A DNA stretch of 64,000 nucleotides from Citrus sinensis (taxonomy: Eukaryota > Streptophyta > Magnoliopsida > Sapindales > Rutaceae). Positions 44,890 to 57,600 of this stretch are shown in pieces. A program made the translations under genes and the position numbers. Position 1 is the stretch's first letter, and each line of letters opens with the position of its first letter. Where the stretch lies: contig NC_068561.1 in NCBI RefSeq assembly GCF_022201045.2, forward strand, positions 21,640,501 to 21,704,500. The letters are read 5' to 3'. The notes beneath the pieces were generated by a model, which saw only the letters and a list, made by a program, of their open reading frames with translations, searched no databases and was not told the DNA's origin.

Positions 44890-47800
44890 GAAAATGTAAA
44901 TATCTAGCCAAGGTTTTATGACCGGAAAATGGCTTTTATCATTTGTCGTAAGAAATTGTGGACAAGAAGATATTTAATTTGATATGGAAGATCTCATTAT
45001 GCTTTATATAATATAAACGAGAATATTATAGTTAAGTTTCGATACTTATATAATATTAACATGTTGGTAAGTGATCAATTAAGCCCGAAGTTTCTATAAA
45101 TGAGTTGATGAGGCGGGTCACGTCACTTATCTTTCGAATTGTTTTCTAAGTTAATGGAAGAAGTGTCATTTATTCAATGACTTCTTTTTTTTTTTAATAC
45201 TACTTAATAGAAATTTAAAATAAAATTCTAAAAAGAATTTTGATAAACTTAAAAAATTTCTAAACGACGAATAAGAGTCTTTAATGAATAAAATTAAAAG
45301 TTCATATTATTTAGACACCCGAAAAGAATGTGATCAGAAATTTCCTTTTGTCTAATCTTGTAACTTAACATTCATCCCAAATGCAATTTATATTCATTGC
45401 AGTGGACTTTGATCCAAATTTTAACGGTTGAAATATGATGTGAGGGACACTAGTCTTCAAAAAAGTGAATTTAGAGCCAAACTTTAATTGGAATGTAATA
45501 TTAACTCAAAATGAATGAACTTCGAGCCAAATCTTAATGATTAGATGTGAACCTACTGGGGCCAAGGTCGGTGGTCTAAGCCTTGCACTAGTGAAAGCTT
45601 TATCAAAAGATAAAAAAGCACAAGAAATAAAAAAAAAAATGTAACAATCTAACACTTAGAAGCATAATCAAATGCTTTTTGACAAACAAAGTTACTTAAC
45701 CCTTTGCTTATGTACAGCACTTTGTGAATTTACAAATTGGTAGGTCTCCAACCGGCGGCAATTTATCTGAAACAAACACTTAATTAGAAACATAATCAAA
45801 TGCTTTTTTAACAATCAAAGTTGTTAAATCTTTTTCTTACGAATGACATTGAGTGAATTTACGAGTGGTTTCAAATTCTGTGGATGTAGCAATGTTTGTT
45901 GGGGTTAGGCAAGCTAGCTTTAATTTGCTTATAAATGAAGGAGAAAACGGGTAGAAACATAGTATAAGCAATGCAACATGGTCATTCAACAGCCACAAAT
46001 GCATTAGTCAAAGCCAATCCATCCACGTTAATGTAAAAAGACGAATGCCCAACTACCCATTGAGTAGTTTAATTCCGGCAAAACTCGGGCACTGTTTTTC
46101 AAACTCAAGTGTAGATTTACTTGAAGAGAAATGCTCGAGCTGAACGAATTAATTAATTGGATCTCGTAACCTTGCATTGAAGTTAAGAGTTGACTATTTC
46201 GAGTGGGATTGAGACAACTTGCCGCTTTCCATTTATGGAAATCGATCGATCTGCATGTTCGTTGACTTTAAAATCTCGACCAGACAACCAACCAAGAAAC
46301 GTACAGCAAATTATTAATATTTTATTCATGCCTCCTTCTTCTTTCAAAATTAACGCAAAATGGACACCTAACATCTGAATAGTGCTATAATAACCCTAAT
46401 TCAAGCCTTGTACACCTGATTACGAATGCACGGATGCAGTAATAATAATAATAGTAATTTTTGTTATTTATTTATTTATTTAAAAAAAAAAATTGACCCT
46501 TTGCTGGCACGTCCTTTATTGTAGTCATTTGATTCTTTCTTTGTTCTTGTGAACGTGCTGACACATCCTTTAATTATAGTGCAAAACGGTAGACAGCCAC
46601 ATAAATTATAGTGCAAGTTGCCACCAAACAGCGTTACATGTCTCAAACAATGGTAAGCAATCCTAAATTGGATCTTTGAAATCAATTAATTATTCTTTTT
46701 AATTTGTTCCATAATGTTGTCAACTGCAACCAAATCCCTATTTGAATAATCTTATAGAAACAAAATCAATATGGTTCAGGGTTCACTATAAAAAATTGAC
46801 TAAAACCCTATTTGTCTATTTGATGCTATGAGAAAAAAACGGAAACAAAATAATTTTAAAAACCTGGCTTAGAGAAGCTTCTGAACGGGTAAACCTGCAG
46901 ACGACAGCGTCGGTTTAATTTATAAAATGGAAAAGAGAGAGACGCACAAAATTTATAAACGTCATGTGAACACGTGCGGTGCGACTGGTCAATTTCCTCC
47001 TCTCACTCTTTGTTCTAGAATCTAGATACATGGACTCTCTTGCATATTTTTAGTTACAGAGCTCTTGATTCCACACGGAACTTCAGACAATACACAGAGC
47101 TTATGAGCTTTATATTATTATTAATTAATTATTGACTGAAATAGTGGAGCCTGTGAGCCGTTTGACTGCGCATGGATTCTCACTTGGAGCAGTTGATAGG
47201 ACTCTTTATTTTATGTTATCTAGAAGCAGTTTTTCAATTTTTTTTTTCTGGTTTTCTGCAAAGTATTAATCTCAAGCTTAGTCAATTTAATTAGGTTATC
47301 AGGTGATGTATTTTGAGCTGAAAAATAGTTTTAAAATGGCTTTACCAGTTTAATGGAAGTCAAACTTGTACTTGATTTTAGTTAATACTACACATTACAT
47401 ATGCAAATTAGGACAAAACTACGTTACAGAATCTGTAAGCTACAGACTGCAGCATCAGCCGTTGGATGTGGTTGGATGTGGAGTGAGAAACTAAACAAAA
47501 GAAAATCGGATGGTGGGATGACGGGAGATGTTTGTTACCGAATCTGTAACATAGACAGGTCCTGCAAATTATCTCAATAATAGATTAGTTTGTAGAGCAA
47601 AACTAGCATGTCTGCATGAAATGATATGATATGTTTGGGAAAAAAAAAAATACAATAATAACAAATTATACAAATCCTACTAAAACTACCTTATATTTAA
47701 TTGGACTTTCGCTATCTCTTTGTTTGTTAATAAATGGGGCAGGCCCAATTGTTTCTTGGACCTCTCTGCAATTGAGCCCAATCTTCGTAACCGAAACTGA

Positions 47801-48165
47801 ACAATCCAGATGACAAAATTGTACAAATCAACGTCAAGTCGTTTATTGAAAATGAATCCACGTTAAATACTTTATTGACACATTTCACGTGATTAAAGTA
47901 ATTCTTTCTCCCTTTTTCTCGATTCCATTTTCCATCTTCCACTGAATCAATTCCAAACCTAAAAAACACGACAGATTGCTAAATGTTGATGTCATTTCGT
48001 ACTTGACACTGTTTTTAAAGATCAAAATCTATTTCCAAGATATGTTTTTTGAAATCTATTTTGGCTTGTAGCTTCCTTTTCATTTGATGTCAAATTAAAA
48101 CGACAAATCGATCATACCCCATTACAAGGATTGCCAAAAAAAAAAAAAACCAAACGTAAATAAAT
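44890..48165. other. AT-rich intergenic region, no supported gene
   Basis: Contains the presumed promoter of the PAN gene and a diverged local duplication at 45651-45870. A small structure at about 47420-47560 has palindrome-like TTACAGAATCTGTAA ends. Short frames are unassigned. Confidence 0.5.
45651..45870. repeat. Diverged tandem duplication, spacing 124 bp
   Basis: AACACTTAGAAGCATAATCA at 45651 recurs as AACACTTAATTAGAAACATA at 45775. Both continue with AATCAAATGCTTTTT, a CAAAGTT...TTAA stretch and GTGAATTTAC. Clearly related but with several gaps. Confidence 0.55.
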
Positions 48166-48172
48166 GTTGAGA

Positions 48173-48205
<33 letters not shown>

Positions 48206-48245
48206 ACCTTAATCTGGCGCCTTAGACCAACTCGGCCATCTCAAC
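48166..48245 (-). tRNA. tRNA-Leu (anticodon AAG)
   Basis: 80 nt on the minus strand, intronless. The acceptor stem is GTTGAGA paired with TCTCAAC. The D arm contains TGGCCGAGTTGGTCTAAGGC. The anticodon stem CCAGA/TCTGG encloses TTAAGGT, so the anticodon is AAG (read as IAG), decoding CUU/CUC/CUA. The variable arm is long (TCCGAAAGGGC), as in class II tRNAs. The T arm has GGTTCAAATCC. The sequence matches plant tRNA-Leu consensus; all stems pair. Confidence 0.96.
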
Positions 48246-49772
48246 CTCTTGCTAATTTTATTCCTCTGTAGATAAAAAAAATTTGAATTATTCAATGTGA
48301 TTTCAATCCCACGAATCACATCTCCCTTGAGACTGATGTGTAAGGCGTGGGCACATGCCAAGTGTGGTGGATATTGATTTTTCTCTTAGCCTTTTTTGAA
48401 CTAACCAACCCAAATAAAAATAGAACACGTGTACAATACCCAGACTAGATTCAGTCAAAACGTCCACCATCGGACCACAAAATCCTTCAGAATCACTTTG
48501 GTTTTTGCAAGCCATAAGTGATAATCTCATCAGAAAAACACAGTAGCAAATTTTGATATTACGTATGAATGAGATAATATGACGAAAAGACATAAAAGAG
48601 TCTTATACAATTATTTCAATTCACCCCCCCACTTATTTTAAATGTAATTAGTGCACTCATTCCTAACCTCATTCAGTCATTTAGACACGTGTGAATGTGA
48701 AATTAATCTTGTTACAACGCCATCCAAGTCACGTAAAATTAAAGAGCACATGTTTTTCCCTCGTGTATATATATATTTAAAGGAGAAATAAGACAGTCTT
48801 TCCCCAGTGATCGTGTTTAAAAAACTATAGTGAAAGGTATTCGAAATTGGTTATTATTAGCAAAATAGTATAGAAATGTAAAGCAAGTCGACATCCATTA
48901 TTGGGTAATCGGATTCAATAATTGAGATTAAGCTTTTGACACAGTAAATTCCTAAGTGGAATAAAATGTCCCATGTGGGGCATGTTTCATGTTTATCAGT
49001 GCAAAATATTCCACCTACTACCTCCACTTACTTCAACTTTTGATTAAAATTAGATCATTATTGAGATTACATGTCTGGATATATGATGAGTTTCAAAATT
49101 TCAATGTTCACGTGTAGAATTGTTTCACAAATCAAAACCTACGTACCCTCTTTATTACATGCATTTTGATGTTGTCGTATATTATGATACCTTGGAAAAG
49201 AAAAAGAGAAAAATAATAATAAAAAACCCCAAAAAAAGTAGTTCTCTCTTACGTAATTTCATGCATGCATGACGCATGTGAAAGGGAGGAGAATGGCGAG
49301 TACGTAATTATATTCACTCGGATGTCCTAATTTTTTTTTTTTGTTTTTCCTTTTCCTTAATTTCTTATCAAAAGAGTTGTCAATGCCACATTTTAAATGA
49401 TTGAGTGGATTTCTTTCACAAGTATACAATTCTGGCTAACATGATCTGATTTGTCCTATTTCAGTCCTAATCGTCTGGTCCCTTTGCTTATCGAACTTGA
49501 CTAATCAGCCGATCACGCCAATACCATAGTATTACGTACTCAATATTGGTCCTTAAATTTCATTTCAAATGAAGTGATACTTATAATAGTAAATTACAGA
49601 AAATTAATAAATAAAAAGATATTTGACTTTTAAAATTCCATTTCAATGGGTAGTTAGCCTCTTACTATTTCAGAAATGAATTATTATATCCCCACCATTT
49701 TAGAAAAAGAGAAGTCCATACGTCCTTTCGTTTGTGTACTTTATGTATTTTGGTGAAGAAACTGACTACTGA

Positions 49773-50250
49773 TAGCGGATGCAGCATGTGACTGTGGGGG
49801 CTGTAGCCCCTTCTGGATAAAATAAAATAAAAATCTTTTCTAGTGCCACAAAGTCAATTTCAGAGGTCTTTGATAAAATTTAAATTTTGAGAATTATATA
49901 AGTATATATTTCAATTAAAAATAATAATAACCTATTACACAAAATATTTTTTTATTCTAAAAAATAGAATTAATTTTTCTAGTTTCTATAGTAATAGTAG
50001 AGATAACAGAATTTGTGAAGAATCATCTTTGGAACCAGATGCATGAATAATAATTTAATTTTTTATGTAGAAAATGATATATTTAATAATATTGATAATC
50101 CGTTTATTGCATGATATTTTCAAAATATGAAAATGCGTCGAGAATAATTATAAATGTATCAACAAATATTTTATACATTCAAAGTTTTATTTTTTAATTT
50201 TTATTGTTATCTAATTTAGATCCCGATAAATTATTCTTTTAGATCTGCCG
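49773..50250. mobile_element. Possible degenerate hAT (Tip100-like) remnant
   Basis: Left end TAGCGGATGCAGCATGTGAC leads into GTGGGGGCTGTAGCCCC. The right end, AGATCTGCCGCTG, reads CAGCGGCAGATCT on the other strand. A GGCGGA-type end followed by GGGGGCT..AGCCCC is familiar from plant hAT-Tip100 derivatives. The inverted repeats match only loosely and the flanks do not show a clear 8-bp duplication. Confidence 0.35.
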
Positions 50251-51776
50251 CTGTTAATTGAATATATTCGTTTTTAAAACAATAGGAATTTAGTTACCTA
50301 TTTTTAACTCAATGAAGTTCTGAGTGTTATTTTTCCATATTGATATGATACACTTTTGAAGATTCAACATTATTCTACAAAATTCTTTTAATTTCGTTTC
50401 AAGAGAAAAAAAAAATTCAAACGGGACATTTTCATTTTGCTCCTAATATTTATAATTTTAATTCTTTACAGCTTTTATAATACCTTTTGTTAATGTAAAA
50501 CAACCAATAATTTTTTTAAAATATAAATACATTTCGATTTCAAGCGAATAAAGAAATATTACGAAAGCTGTAAATGAGGAAGCGGTGAAAGAAATCTTTT
50601 GATAATTTATAAGGAGCTTATTGTCTTACATGATAATGTAAGAAAACGTGACTCTTATACAGCTGTTTAATGAAAATTCAACGGTTGTGAGAATATAAAA
50701 TAATAAAATTATATTATTTTCATAACTGTTAAATTCTCATCAAACAGTTGCGGAAGTATCATGTTTCACACATCATCATGTAAGATAACTAGAGTCAATT
50801 TATAATCGAAACACAATTACACTAGGATCTCACTCTAGCATTGTCTCGTGTCCAAGAAGTTGCGCATAAATGGGTGTGAGCATACTAACAACTAAAAAAA
50901 AAAAATGTCAAAGTGATTTTGACATGGAGAAGAGTGTCAAAGCATTCACATTAAAAATAGAGCAAATAGAAAAATTGAGTAAAATGAAACACACACACCA
51001 ACACAACACATATTGCACGGAAAAAAGAATTGAATCAGTGGGTAACAGCTGTCGGCAAGAAGCAGTCCGCATGTTGACTTGTTGACGCTTGTGAAACGAC
51101 CGTCCACGACACGATTCTGATATCAAAACATCGCGACCTGTGGTTACACTTTTTCTACACGGAATTTCCTGAAATTATTAAACTAATGGGGGCTGGTGCC
51201 TGATGATATCTCCCCTCATGATTTTGAGGTAAACACACTCCATTTCAGAAATAAAATATTCACGTTACTCTTTTTTTTTTTTTTTTTTTGAAATTTCAAA
51301 AAGGAGAATTTAATTGACTAATTTTTTTATTTTGTTATGTTTTTAAATTTATTAAAATAATGTAATTTTTTTAAAAAAAATGAGTGCGTTAGACATAAAT
51401 TATCGGGGAGAGATAGAGCATCAGGTTCAGGCTACTATCGGCAGACAGCAATTCAGCCCCTTAACTAATTGAAGGCTGAAGCTTCTTACCATATACAGAA
51501 GGCAAAGTTAAAGATTGAAAGGATCTCTTTCTTTGATTTTGCTTTGTTTTGCTCACGCCTTACTTTGTTCCAGCTTTGACGATGTCAAGCGATTGACACT
51601 CATAGTTACTTTCTCATGACTCATGATATATGGATAATATCATTACCACTCCATATATTTGGTCAAAATAATATTAAATTTCTGACGTTGTAAAATTCAT
51701 CTCGTAAACCCTTATACAATTGCATTACATGAGGCCAAACCAATTAAATTGTTTATTCCCAAACAAAAATTAAGCT

Positions 51777-52100
51777 AATTGTGTGTTTACTTGTGAGAAT
51801 TGCAGAATCAAAATCTAAAATAGGAGTGATTGATGATGTTTAATTGTTAAAATAGAAGGAGAAAATCGAATGAAACATGTGGAGTCCACTTACTTATGGG
51901 ATTAAGAAATGAAAACTTGATTTCGGATTCGGAATAAAGTTCCTATTCCTTAAACTAATTGTTCTACCTTACCTAAATTTCATAATTTCACTTTTTCCCT
52001 CAGTTAAAATATTTAAAGTTCCTATTCCTTCTTCTTCTTCTTCTTGTTGTTGTTTATTTTTATTATTAACAATATTTTTTAAATAATAAAAATAACAATT
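51777..52100. repeat. AT-rich dispersed repeat, related to 5347-5660
   Basis: Shares its motif order with the segment at 5347, including GTGTGTTTAC, a GTTAAAATAGAAGGAGAAA-like stretch and (TTC)n/(ATT)n tails. No target duplication identified; relation inferred by eye. Confidence 0.3.
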
Positions 52101-52828
52101 AACTACTAATATTTTAATAACTTAAAACAATAAATTCTAATTCTTAAAGAAATTAAACACATCAATAAAAATGCTGCTAATTCCAATCTTGATTCTCATA
52201 ATATAGCTCATTTTGATTCTTATTTCCCATTCTTATTTTTACTTGCCAATCTTTTTTTGATATATATTTTTTATTATTTAATTTAATAGCAACCCCATCC
52301 CTCCCCAATCATATGAGTAGAGTTTAAATATTAAACATCTTATTTTCACACGAGAGATTTTATCATTTTAACTAGTTAGAGATTTAAATAAACCAAACGA
52401 CCTCACGAAAATAGTGATTTAACCATAAGAACTATATGGAACCCAAGTGAGTAGGTTCTGACTTGCAAAATCTAACTAGTAGTCTTCTAAAACTGTAATT
52501 TGGAGGCATATATAACGATTTTCAGAACAAGAGAGACAGATTTGTATTTAGATGAAACATGAAGAACCTGGATGAAAGTTCCCGATCATCAATCCATAAA
52601 ACGAAAACTGTGCACTTATTCACTCTTATCATCACCGAATACGATAAGTAGTTAGTGGAGAGCACGAGAGGAGAGATTGAAAGTTGGTGGGGTCCAACTG
52701 GAACACCAAGTCCAAGAAAGAAACAAAGTTGAACTTGCAACTGCCATCATAGGAGTCTACACTGACTACATATGAGCCTTTAGGGCAGCAGCAGCCACTT
52801 TGGCCTTTGGCTCACTTTCATCTCGTGC

Positions 52829-52838
52829 CTATTTATAC
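52829..52838 (+). promoter_or_regulatory. TATA box of the phytosulfokine gene
   Basis: CTATTTATAC lies about 70 bases before the ATG at 52904 and is followed by a C-rich stretch. This implies a short leader of about 40 nt. Confidence 0.6.
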
Positions 52839-52903
52839 GATCCCCCCCACCAATCCACCATCTTCCAGTTGATACACAACAAAACAGCCCAACCAAAAGC
52901 AAT

Positions 52904-53428
52904 ATGAAGAAGCAGAGTGTTAATAATGTCTTCCTCAACTCTCTCCTCTTTGCTCTTCTTCTTTTGTCCTATTCAAAGTCGATTTCTGCACGTCCCTTCG
53001 CACAAAACCAAGGTGGCTGATTATTCCTGATTCATGATGTATTTTGGATTTGTTTTGCTTTTCGTTTATTAGAAGATAAGTTCCATAATTTTGATCAGCT
53101 GAAATTCGTTAATTTTAACAGGTGAAATGGTGGTGAAGGCTGATGGGATTACTCATATAAGCACTTTCAAAGGGGTTAAACAAGACCTTGTGAATGTAAG
53201 ATTTGTGTAAACTAATATATGTTCTTTGAAAATTCTGCTCTCTCTGTGTCTCTCTGTCTTTTTTTTTTTTTTTTTTTTTTGGTTACTGATATGGTATTTG
53301 GGTAAATTTGTTTTGGGCAGCCGATGGGGTCAGAGGAGTGTAGTGAGAATGATGAGGAATGCCTGAAGAGGAGGATGACAGCAGAAGCTCACTTGGATTA
53401 TATTTACACCCAGCACCATAAGCCTTAG
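52904..53428 (+). CDS. PSK: Phytosulfokine precursor (3 exons)
   Basis: Exons 52904-53012, 53122-53195 and 53321-53428 join in phase through GT-AG introns of 109 and 125 bp, giving 96 aa. Residues 1 to about 28 form a signal peptide ([21 protein letters not shown]). The C-terminal part has the conserved [26 protein letters not shown] arrangement, here in two parts: [13 protein letters not shown], then AEAHLD before YIYTQ. YIYTQ is the pentapeptide hormone. In the family a tyrosylprotein sulfotransferase sulfates both tyrosines, and subtilases cut near the hormone. The secreted peptide is sensed by PSKR leucine-rich-repeat kinases and promotes cell growth. The acidic Asp before the first Tyr favours sulfation. 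Each exon is too short to stand out as an ORF. Paralogue number cannot be assigned. Confidence 0.95.
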
Positions 53429-53449
53429 GAGTTATCCAGAAGCGCAACA

Positions 53450-53475
53450 AAATAATAATAATAATAATAATAATA
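53450..53475. repeat. (AAT)n microsatellite in the PSK 3' UTR
   Basis: About eight AAT units starting 22 bases after the PSK stop codon, so probably transcribed. Confidence 0.85.
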
Positions 53476-53544
53476 CTATGTTATGCTCAAACTTCTTCTA
53501 ATAGTAGTAATAGAAGAACGGCCAAACCATATGTAATAGGGTTC

Positions 53545-53550
53545 AATAAA
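53545..53550 (+). terminator. Poly(A) signal of the PSK gene
   Basis: AATAAA in TTCAATAAAGAC, 117 bases past the PSK stop. Confidence 0.55.
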
Positions 53551-53559
53551 GACTTAGAT

Positions 53560-54612
53560 GTGTTGTTTGTTTTCATAATTGTAAATAACCGTTTCATAAT
53601 TGACTACGGTGTTATTTATACGAGTGTGATTGCAATTATTTTATACAAATAGTTTCTTCTACATATGGGAACTCATCCGATAAATATTTGCAGAGATTGT
53701 ATTATTAGAGAGAGAAACCGAAACACTTCTGGAAGGCTGGAAGGTCAATCAATAATATATTCAACCACCCATTAGATTGAACGACACTCTAGTCTGGCGA
53801 ACCACTGGAGCAATACAAATCCTCAAGGTTTCACTCAAAATACAGAAGCTTGCCATTTTTTTTTTCAACGTCATTGTCAGCGTTGATGGCTAAGTAACAT
53901 CCTTCTGTACAAACAAATCTTGAACGAGCAAAAGATTGACAAATATGCAAGGGAACATCAAGCATGCTAGATTTTGTATTTGGTGGAACAATGCTGCTTG
54001 CATATAAAGTTGCTTAGAGTTCATCCGCGGGCGAAAAAGAGAAATAAGAAAATGTTTACTCTCAAGTTGCAAAGGATAAAATAACATAATCCACTATAGT
54101 GTTCGGTACAAAGTAAATCAAGAAACAATGCTCCGCTAACCAAGCCAAGTCCACACAACCAAATTGGAACATAAAGAAACAAATAAAGATGCGAATTACA
54201 TTACATTTTACATTATATTTTAAGATACACAGGTTCCCCATCCGCAACTCTTGAACCATAGCTGAATGGATGTGGATCAGAGTGCTTTTCCTCTTATGGC
54301 TAACCAACCTTAAATGGTGGGATGAAGTGCAGCCCGCTTTGGCAAAGTCAAAAACAATTTTAATAAAAACACCACATCAACCAAATTAAAGAACAAATGA
54401 GGAGCAAAATATTTGGCATTGCCATTGATATGTACTTTCATCAGACTATGAATTAAGGAAAAAGAAAAAGCAGAAAAACTAGTAGATGTTCTTGGCACCA
54501 TTTAGGGCTTAACAAAATTAGCATGAAAGGACCATGCATGTTTTTAAGTTATGTAAAGTAAACCTGAAAGCTTAGGCAATGGCACTTCCACAATCTCTCT
54601 CACCTTGGTATA
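53560..54612. other. Intergenic region between the converging PSK and PCFS4-like genes
   Basis: No separate gene recognised. The right part is probably the 3' UTR of the PCFS4-like gene. Frames of 63-81 codons on the minus strand lack known motifs. Confidence 0.5.
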
Positions 54613-57600
54613 TTATGCATCCTTTTCCTACCAAGAAGTTAAATGTGCCATCAGATGATGATAAAAGGAAAAACTTTTAAAAAAATATATTGACAGCTGA
54701 ACATTTGACACACTAAATGATAGGACATATCCTAAAACAAGTGCATGCATGCACCAGACATATTGACGGTTATTCTTAAAATTCAATATCTTACCACTTT
54801 AACTTTACTGATCACTCTCAAGTCATGAACTGAATTCTCTGATATACAATTTCCATGAACAATTGGACCCTTGGCAGAACTTTCATTTGTCGTTCCTACC
54901 TCACCATTCCCTGATGGAATCATCATGTATACTGCTGCCTTGAACATCCATTCACCCCTTGCCTGATTGTAACAGTCTTCAAATAGCTCACCACACATAA
55001 CACATGCACATTGATTATCATCTGCAGGCACCATTGGCTCCCCTTCATCTATCGTCTTTCCAGAATCTTCCATGCAACTGATAGACTCAAGTCCCAGGGG
55101 AAGACCTGCCTTTCCAGCAACCCAATCATCTGAGTTGGCATACCATCTCCTTGAGACCTTATCTACATCATCTAGGCCAGGCTTTCTCAAAGCATGCCAT
55201 TCCAAATGTCTATCAAGCTGTTCTTGGAGTTTAAGGCGAAGGCCACATATGCTGCACAAATGTGGAAAGCCATCAAACAGTCTCTTAATCACAGATTCAT
55301 GGAATTCTCGGATTACATCCGGCTTGAACTTCAATCCTATGAGATTCTGTGTTTCCACTGTTGTGGATTCTGATAAGGCAAAAGAACTTTCACCAGCAGG
55401 TGCTGGTAAAGAAGTCTCATCCACAGTGGATGATGGCGGAATGGGTAACAAATTTGGAACAGAAGAAACTGCTGCAGGACTACTCGAAGAAATGCCAGGG
55501 CTCTCGTTCTGCATCCGACTGGTTACCTGGGGTGTGGTGTGAGATGGTGGCTCAGTCTTTGATGCAGATATCAGACCCTTCGCAACTAAGGTGCTCAATA
55601 GGTTTGAAATTGGGTTCGAAGTCTTACTTTCAACACTCGAAACTTTTGGTGAAGTACTACTAGCAAGAGATGATGGTGGTGGACCAGGTGGCAAAGGAGG
55701 TTGTTCTACCTTTCTCTGAGAACCAGTCATTGTTGCTGGTGGGTCTTCCTGGGAAGGACCTGATGAAGATCCTGACCCAACTCTGGCACCTGAAGAAGTT
55801 AACAGTGAAGGGGGAGGACCACTCGGTAGAGGGGGCTGAATATCTAACTGTAATGGGATTTGCCCCACTTCCCTCAAAGCCCGATTAGCTAGGCCATCAG
55901 TGATTGAACTATTAAGAATACCACTCTTCAACACAGAAGCCAACAAACTACTTGTGCCCGATTGACCTAAACCTTCTGCATCAAGAGGATTCGAATGGTC
56001 AGATACAGCTTCCTTAGAAGAGGGTGCCCCAAAATTAGAAACTTGAGGGAGAAGAGGCTTTTGAGACTGGCAGTTTAGCTGAAATGAAGTCACCGCAGGA
56101 GATGAACCCTTCAAGTCTTGGGGTTGAACTTTGTGCAAGTTACCAAGCTGGCTATTGGGATGCAGGATAGAAGGCAAGTCTTTAGTAGAGTGGCCACGAG
56201 GACCACTGCTTACAAGTCCTGGGAATGAAGATGTTTTCAAATCAGGACGGGACAGAGGCTGAGCATGTGGATAGTCCCGGTCTGTACAATTTTGCATGTT
56301 TTGACGGGGATGATGTGCTGGAACTGAAGGTGATGGAGAATGATGGTGCATGGGTGAGTGCCCAGATGGTGATCCAGCTGGTGCAGATTGAAACCTTTGT
56401 GTTGCTAAGGATCCAGTAGACCCTGATGCGGAACTTGCCAAAGTCCCAAAACCTGAGGTCCCAATATGGGATGACCCCACTGGCGGATGACCTCCCGTCC
56501 TGGCCAGAGAAGAACTCGAACTTGCAGGAAACCCACCAAGTGTCGCAGCAATCAGCCCATCCGCCTCCTTCAATTGCCAGGGCGATGGCATCTGGTGTCT
56601 GTAAGCAGCTTGGTCTTTCTGTTCGGTGGAAAGTGAATCAGAGGATGTTTCTATATCAAAACTTGAGCTAACATCATGTATGCCTTGTGGCTTTCGGAGG
56701 TGATTGTCCAACTCCTGCAGTGAATAGTGTAGATCAGCAAACTAGAAAAATAAGTTATAACTTGTGTAATAAATGGTTCAGAGCAGGGCATCATTTCAGA
56801 GAAAATATAAAGAAATTAAACAATTAGATGAACCTTATACATTCTTATTCCCCTCAACCAAATTAAATAGACTTACGTAAGCCCCAGATCACAGAGTGAA
56901 ATAGCTTTCTCGGTAGATATCTTACCAACATATTGACACATAACACTGAATATTCATGATATACAAATTCTTAGATAAATTTAAGTTACTGAAAGCTGAG
57001 GGCATTACATCAATCCCAAGTTATTACATACACAACCCACTGCATGGTGATTGTATGTCTAATACCAAACAGTGCAATCGAAGAAGGCAATCACAGAAAG
57101 GAACTTCAAATATTATCATCCGCCTCCAATATGTATCTTGGAATTATTTTTATTCACCATTAAATTGATATTTAAATTAAAGGAATCAGTTCGAGAGTTA
57201 GAAAAGGTATTCCAAAATCTTAGTAATCAGAATTACCAATTTCTCAGGACCATCCACAGCCAAATGATCTTTCCTTGAATTCTTAGAAATATTGGCTGCA
57301 TCATGATCTGATGTTCTAGGATGCATATCCCACATGAACTCTTCTTCCTCAGAATTTTTCCAGCTGGACAAGCCACTGCTGCTACTTTTTGGAATGCTCT
57401 GAACTTGCTGTAGATGCGCAGCAGCATTTGCAGATTTGGATGCTGAGTAATTTGGAAATCCTTGCTTCTTATTAAAACCATTCCTTTGGCCAGCTATTGT
57501 CTCTGAGATATTGCTACCACTTCCATACCAAGGTTTCTCATATCCTTGATCACTAACCCTTCCAGTGGTTCTTCCGCTTCCCAAGCCAGAACTTCGAGAA

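Larger units (their letters stand above)
48246..52828. other. AT-rich intergenic region, no supported gene
   Basis: A decayed hAT-like segment (about 49773-50250) and a dispersed AT-rich repeat (51777-52100) are visible, plus homopolymer runs. The 71-codon frame at 50870-51085 and others show no family motif. Confidence 0.5.

Noticed and set aside
47420..47560. Possible small MITE with TTACAGAATCTGTAA-like ends
   Set aside because: The end motifs are self-palindromic and no target duplication is visible, so element boundaries cannot be supported.
55072..55542. 156-codon plus-strand frame under the PCFS4-like gene
   Set aside because: It is antisense to the zinc-finger exon and has no homology.
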